Positions 62,838 to 64,000 of a DNA stretch of 64,000 nt are shown in pieces (position 1 is the first letter of the stretch; every line of letters starts with the position of its first letter). Source of the DNA: Clostridia bacterium. Its GTDB lineage: Bacteria > Bacillota > Clostridia > Christensenellales > Pumilibacteraceae. Location of the stretch: contig CAAGAW010000031.1 in NCBI GenBank assembly GCA_900767465.1, positions 47,499-111,498 on the forward strand, in the 5' to 3' direction. The notes beneath the pieces were generated by a model. It ran no database searches. It was not told where the DNA came from and worked only from the letters and a program-made list of their open reading frames with translations. A program made the translations under genes and the position numbers.

Positions 62838-63099
62838 TTTCTTTAGCCTCCTTTTTTTCAAGAAGGTTTAATGCCCCCAATGCAAAAAAATCCATATGTC
62901 CACAATTTTGACACACAATCATTCCCGCTGGTATATTAGGACCAAGAGATAAACCTGACAATTCTTTGCTTATTAATATTGACGCAAAATCTTCAGTTGT
63001 TGTAAATTGCTTTCCTCCGCAATACGGGCAAACCAAATGTTTACCATTTGTTTTTTCGTTCAATGCATTAATAAAATTTTGAGGATCATACTTACTCAT
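62827..63099 (-). CDS. Small zinc-ribbon protein
   Basis: A 90-residue protein with two CxxC knuckles, VCPYCGGKQ near 23-31 and VCQNCGHMDFFALGALNLL near 62-80. These form one zinc ribbon split by a loop of about 35 residues. The hydrophobic stretch after the second knuckle could contact a membrane or a partner. AAGGAG precedes the ATG by seven bases. It is first in an operon with the two-helix membrane protein and probably the AAA protein, behind a consensus promoter overlapped by a dyad. Function unknown. Confidence 0.7.
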   Translation of the reverse strand: MSKYDPQNFINALNEKTNGKHLVCPYCGGKQFTTTEDFASILISKELSGLSLGPNIPAGMIVCQNCGHMDFFALGALNLLEKKEAKENGK

Positions 63100-63153
63100 A
63101 ATTAACTCCTTTTTATTTCAATCTCACAGTAATAGGGTAATCAATGTAAACCC

Positions 63154-63190
63154 ATTATAACCCCTTCATTGAAATTTGTCAAGGGGTTAT
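63154..63190 (-). promoter_or_regulatory. Consensus promoter overlapped by an inverted repeat
   Basis: Minus-strand TTGACA (63177-63182), a 17-base spacer, TATAAT (63154-63159). The arms ATAACCCCTT (63157-63166) and AAGGGGTTAT (63181-63190) cover the -10 and -35 elements, an arrangement typical of a repressor site. Confidence 0.75.
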
Positions 63191-63236
63191 GGCGGGTTAT
63201 AAAACCACTTTTTGAAAAATAACAGAGAATTTTGCC

Positions 63237-63276
63237 GAAAAGCAGTCAAGCGACTACGTTTTGTAGCCGCTTTTTC
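63237..63276. terminator. Hairpin downstream of the right-edge gene
   Basis: AGCGACTAC (63249-63257) pairs with GTAGCCGCT (63263-63271), with outer CGAAAAGC/GCTTTTTCG partial pairing, three bases after the stop of the right-edge gene. Confidence 0.45.
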
Positions 63277-63279
63277 GTA

Positions 63280-64000
63280 TTATTCGTTTACCAATTCCAC
63301 TTGATTCAGTTCAAACCAAGTAGCATTTTTTATAACTTCGTCAGCATTACTGTTGCGCAATTGAATGAAGTTTATTATATCGTCTTTCGGAAATCCGCCA
63401 TACCAATAACGCCACCCCATATCATTATTCGGAATAATGCCGAGATCATCGTTTCCGAGCAGTTTATCTACTATTTGCCCGGCGTGTCCGAGAAGAACGG
63501 GAACGCCTTTATCTTTCATCGCGTTATACATACGCACGACTTCCGTCGTCAGACAATGCGTTCCGCCGGAAAGATAAAACCAATATCCGCCGTCCCAAAA
63601 CAAATATAAATGAATCATCGTATGCGTATGCCCGCAAGAGATTTCCCACATGTGCGACGGGTTTTCTATTTCCCATTTTTCTTGCGTACTTAACTTAAAC
63701 CACTTATCGAAGTCATCTTGGGAAGTCTCGTCAAGCAAACTCATTCCGCCGTCCCGCTCATCGCCGTAACGCTTAAACATTTCTTTAGGCGTCTTTCCGT
63801 CTAATTCCTTATATCCCGCGGCGGCATAGCAGTAAGAACACACTTCATAATACTTTCCTGAAGACATGCGTTCATAACGCTCCGCCGCCTTCGTTGCAAA
63901 TAGGTCATTCCCGTTTTTGATATGCTCTATAAGTTTGTCTATTTCTTTTTCCTTTAACCCGTCACGATCGTGCCTCTTGCTTTTCGGGACAAGTTTCCAA
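63280..64000 (-). CDS. Hypothetical protein, N-terminus cut by window edge
   Basis: The frame is open to the window edge: 44 further codons (...KSKRHDRDGLKEKEIDKLIE...LFATKAAERYER) precede the Met at 63867, so the gene starts outside. At least 239 residues are visible. A CSYCYAAAGYKE segment follows the Met by about eight residues. Further features are a Trp/Tyr-rich central part (ISCGHTHTMIHLYLFWDGGYWF) and a mostly helical end. I do not recognise the family. The paired Cys and the CGHTHT cluster could bind metal. Composition is AT-richer than the left part of the window, like the neighbouring genes. Confidence 0.65.
   Translation of the reverse strand, partial: WKLVPKSKRHDRDGLKEKEIDKLIEHIKNGNDLFATKAAERYERMSSGKYYEVCSYCYAAAGYKELDGKTPKEMFKRYGDERDGGMSLLDETSQDDFDKWFKLSTQEKWEIENPSHMWEISCGHTHTMIHLYLFWDGGYWFYLSGGTHCLTTEVVRMYNAMKDKGVPVLLGHAGQIVDKLLGNDDLGIIPNNDMGWRYWYGGFPKDDIINFIQLRNSNADEVIKNATWFELNQVELVNE

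Noticed and set aside
60371..63221. TTTTTGAAAAATA at 60371-60383 and 63209-63221 as direct repeats flanking an insertion
   Set aside because: Thirteen bases of low-complexity, self-complementary sequence can recur by chance in AT-rich DNA. The repeats would not enclose the right-edge gene.

Overview
The window looks like chromosome of an uncultured Gram-positive (Firmicutes) bacterium of the class Clostridia. Evidence: an McsA-McsB-ClpC protein-quality operon, long-form HPF, GroES-GroEL behind CIRCE-like dyads, ATP-type PEP carboxykinase, lipoproteins with clear lipoboxes, AGGAGG-type ribosome binding sites and TTGACA-N17-TATAAT promoters. The finer placement (a gut or rumen Christensenellales-like lineage) is only a guess from codon style and gene mix. 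I see no rRNA, tRNA, CRISPR array, intact insertion sequence or replication origin.

Layout. 1-0.6 kb: two half-length TauE/SafE-type permease genes. 0.8-7 kb: a large membrane-anchored surface protein convergent with a LacZ-type beta-galactosidase. 7.1-14.4 kb: dusB-mazG, copA, a remnant of a leucine-rich-repeat surface protein, pgi and hpf. 14.5-21 kb: a stress block in which comEB-mcsA-mcsB-clpC diverges from groES-groEL across a shared control region. 21.5-25.5 kb: fucO, a nucleoside-hydrolase-like gene and a two-component system. 26-33 kb: pyk-metA, pckA, a COG2509-type FAD protein and an MscS channel. 33-35 kb: a carbohydrate esterase, a small unknown gene and decayed sequence.

35-60 kb: the main feature is a 16-gene, roughly 24-kb, same-strand operon that ends at a strong terminator. 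A divergent LacI-family regulator and two mirror-image operators sit at its head. It encodes a GH4 alpha-galacturonidase with the CHEV motif, a sugar ABC importer without its ATPase, three secreted or anchored binding-type proteins, two glycosidase-like proteins of clan GH-A type that I cannot assign to a family (one lipoprotein, one cytosolic), two SGNH esterases (again one lipoprotein, one cytosolic), GH36 and GH78 enzymes, and UxaB-UxaA-UxaC. The consistent reading is uptake of galacturonate- and possibly rhamnose-containing, acylated oligosaccharides. These would be split inside the cell, and galacturonate then converted to 2-keto-3-deoxygluconate. FucO at 21.5 kb could handle lactaldehyde from deoxy-sugars. 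KDG kinase and aldolase and any polysaccharide lyase are not in the window.

60.6-64 kb: a visibly AT-richer segment that looks acquired. It holds a DUF6788-like/AAA/PD-(D/E)XK fusion protein, an overlapping zinc-ribbon plus two-helix membrane protein pair, and a gene cut by the right edge. The larger intergenic gaps (8.8-9.5, 21.1-21.4, 25.5-26.2 and 30.5-30.7 kb) hold several families of dispersed palindromic repeats and a 153-bp tandem repeat.
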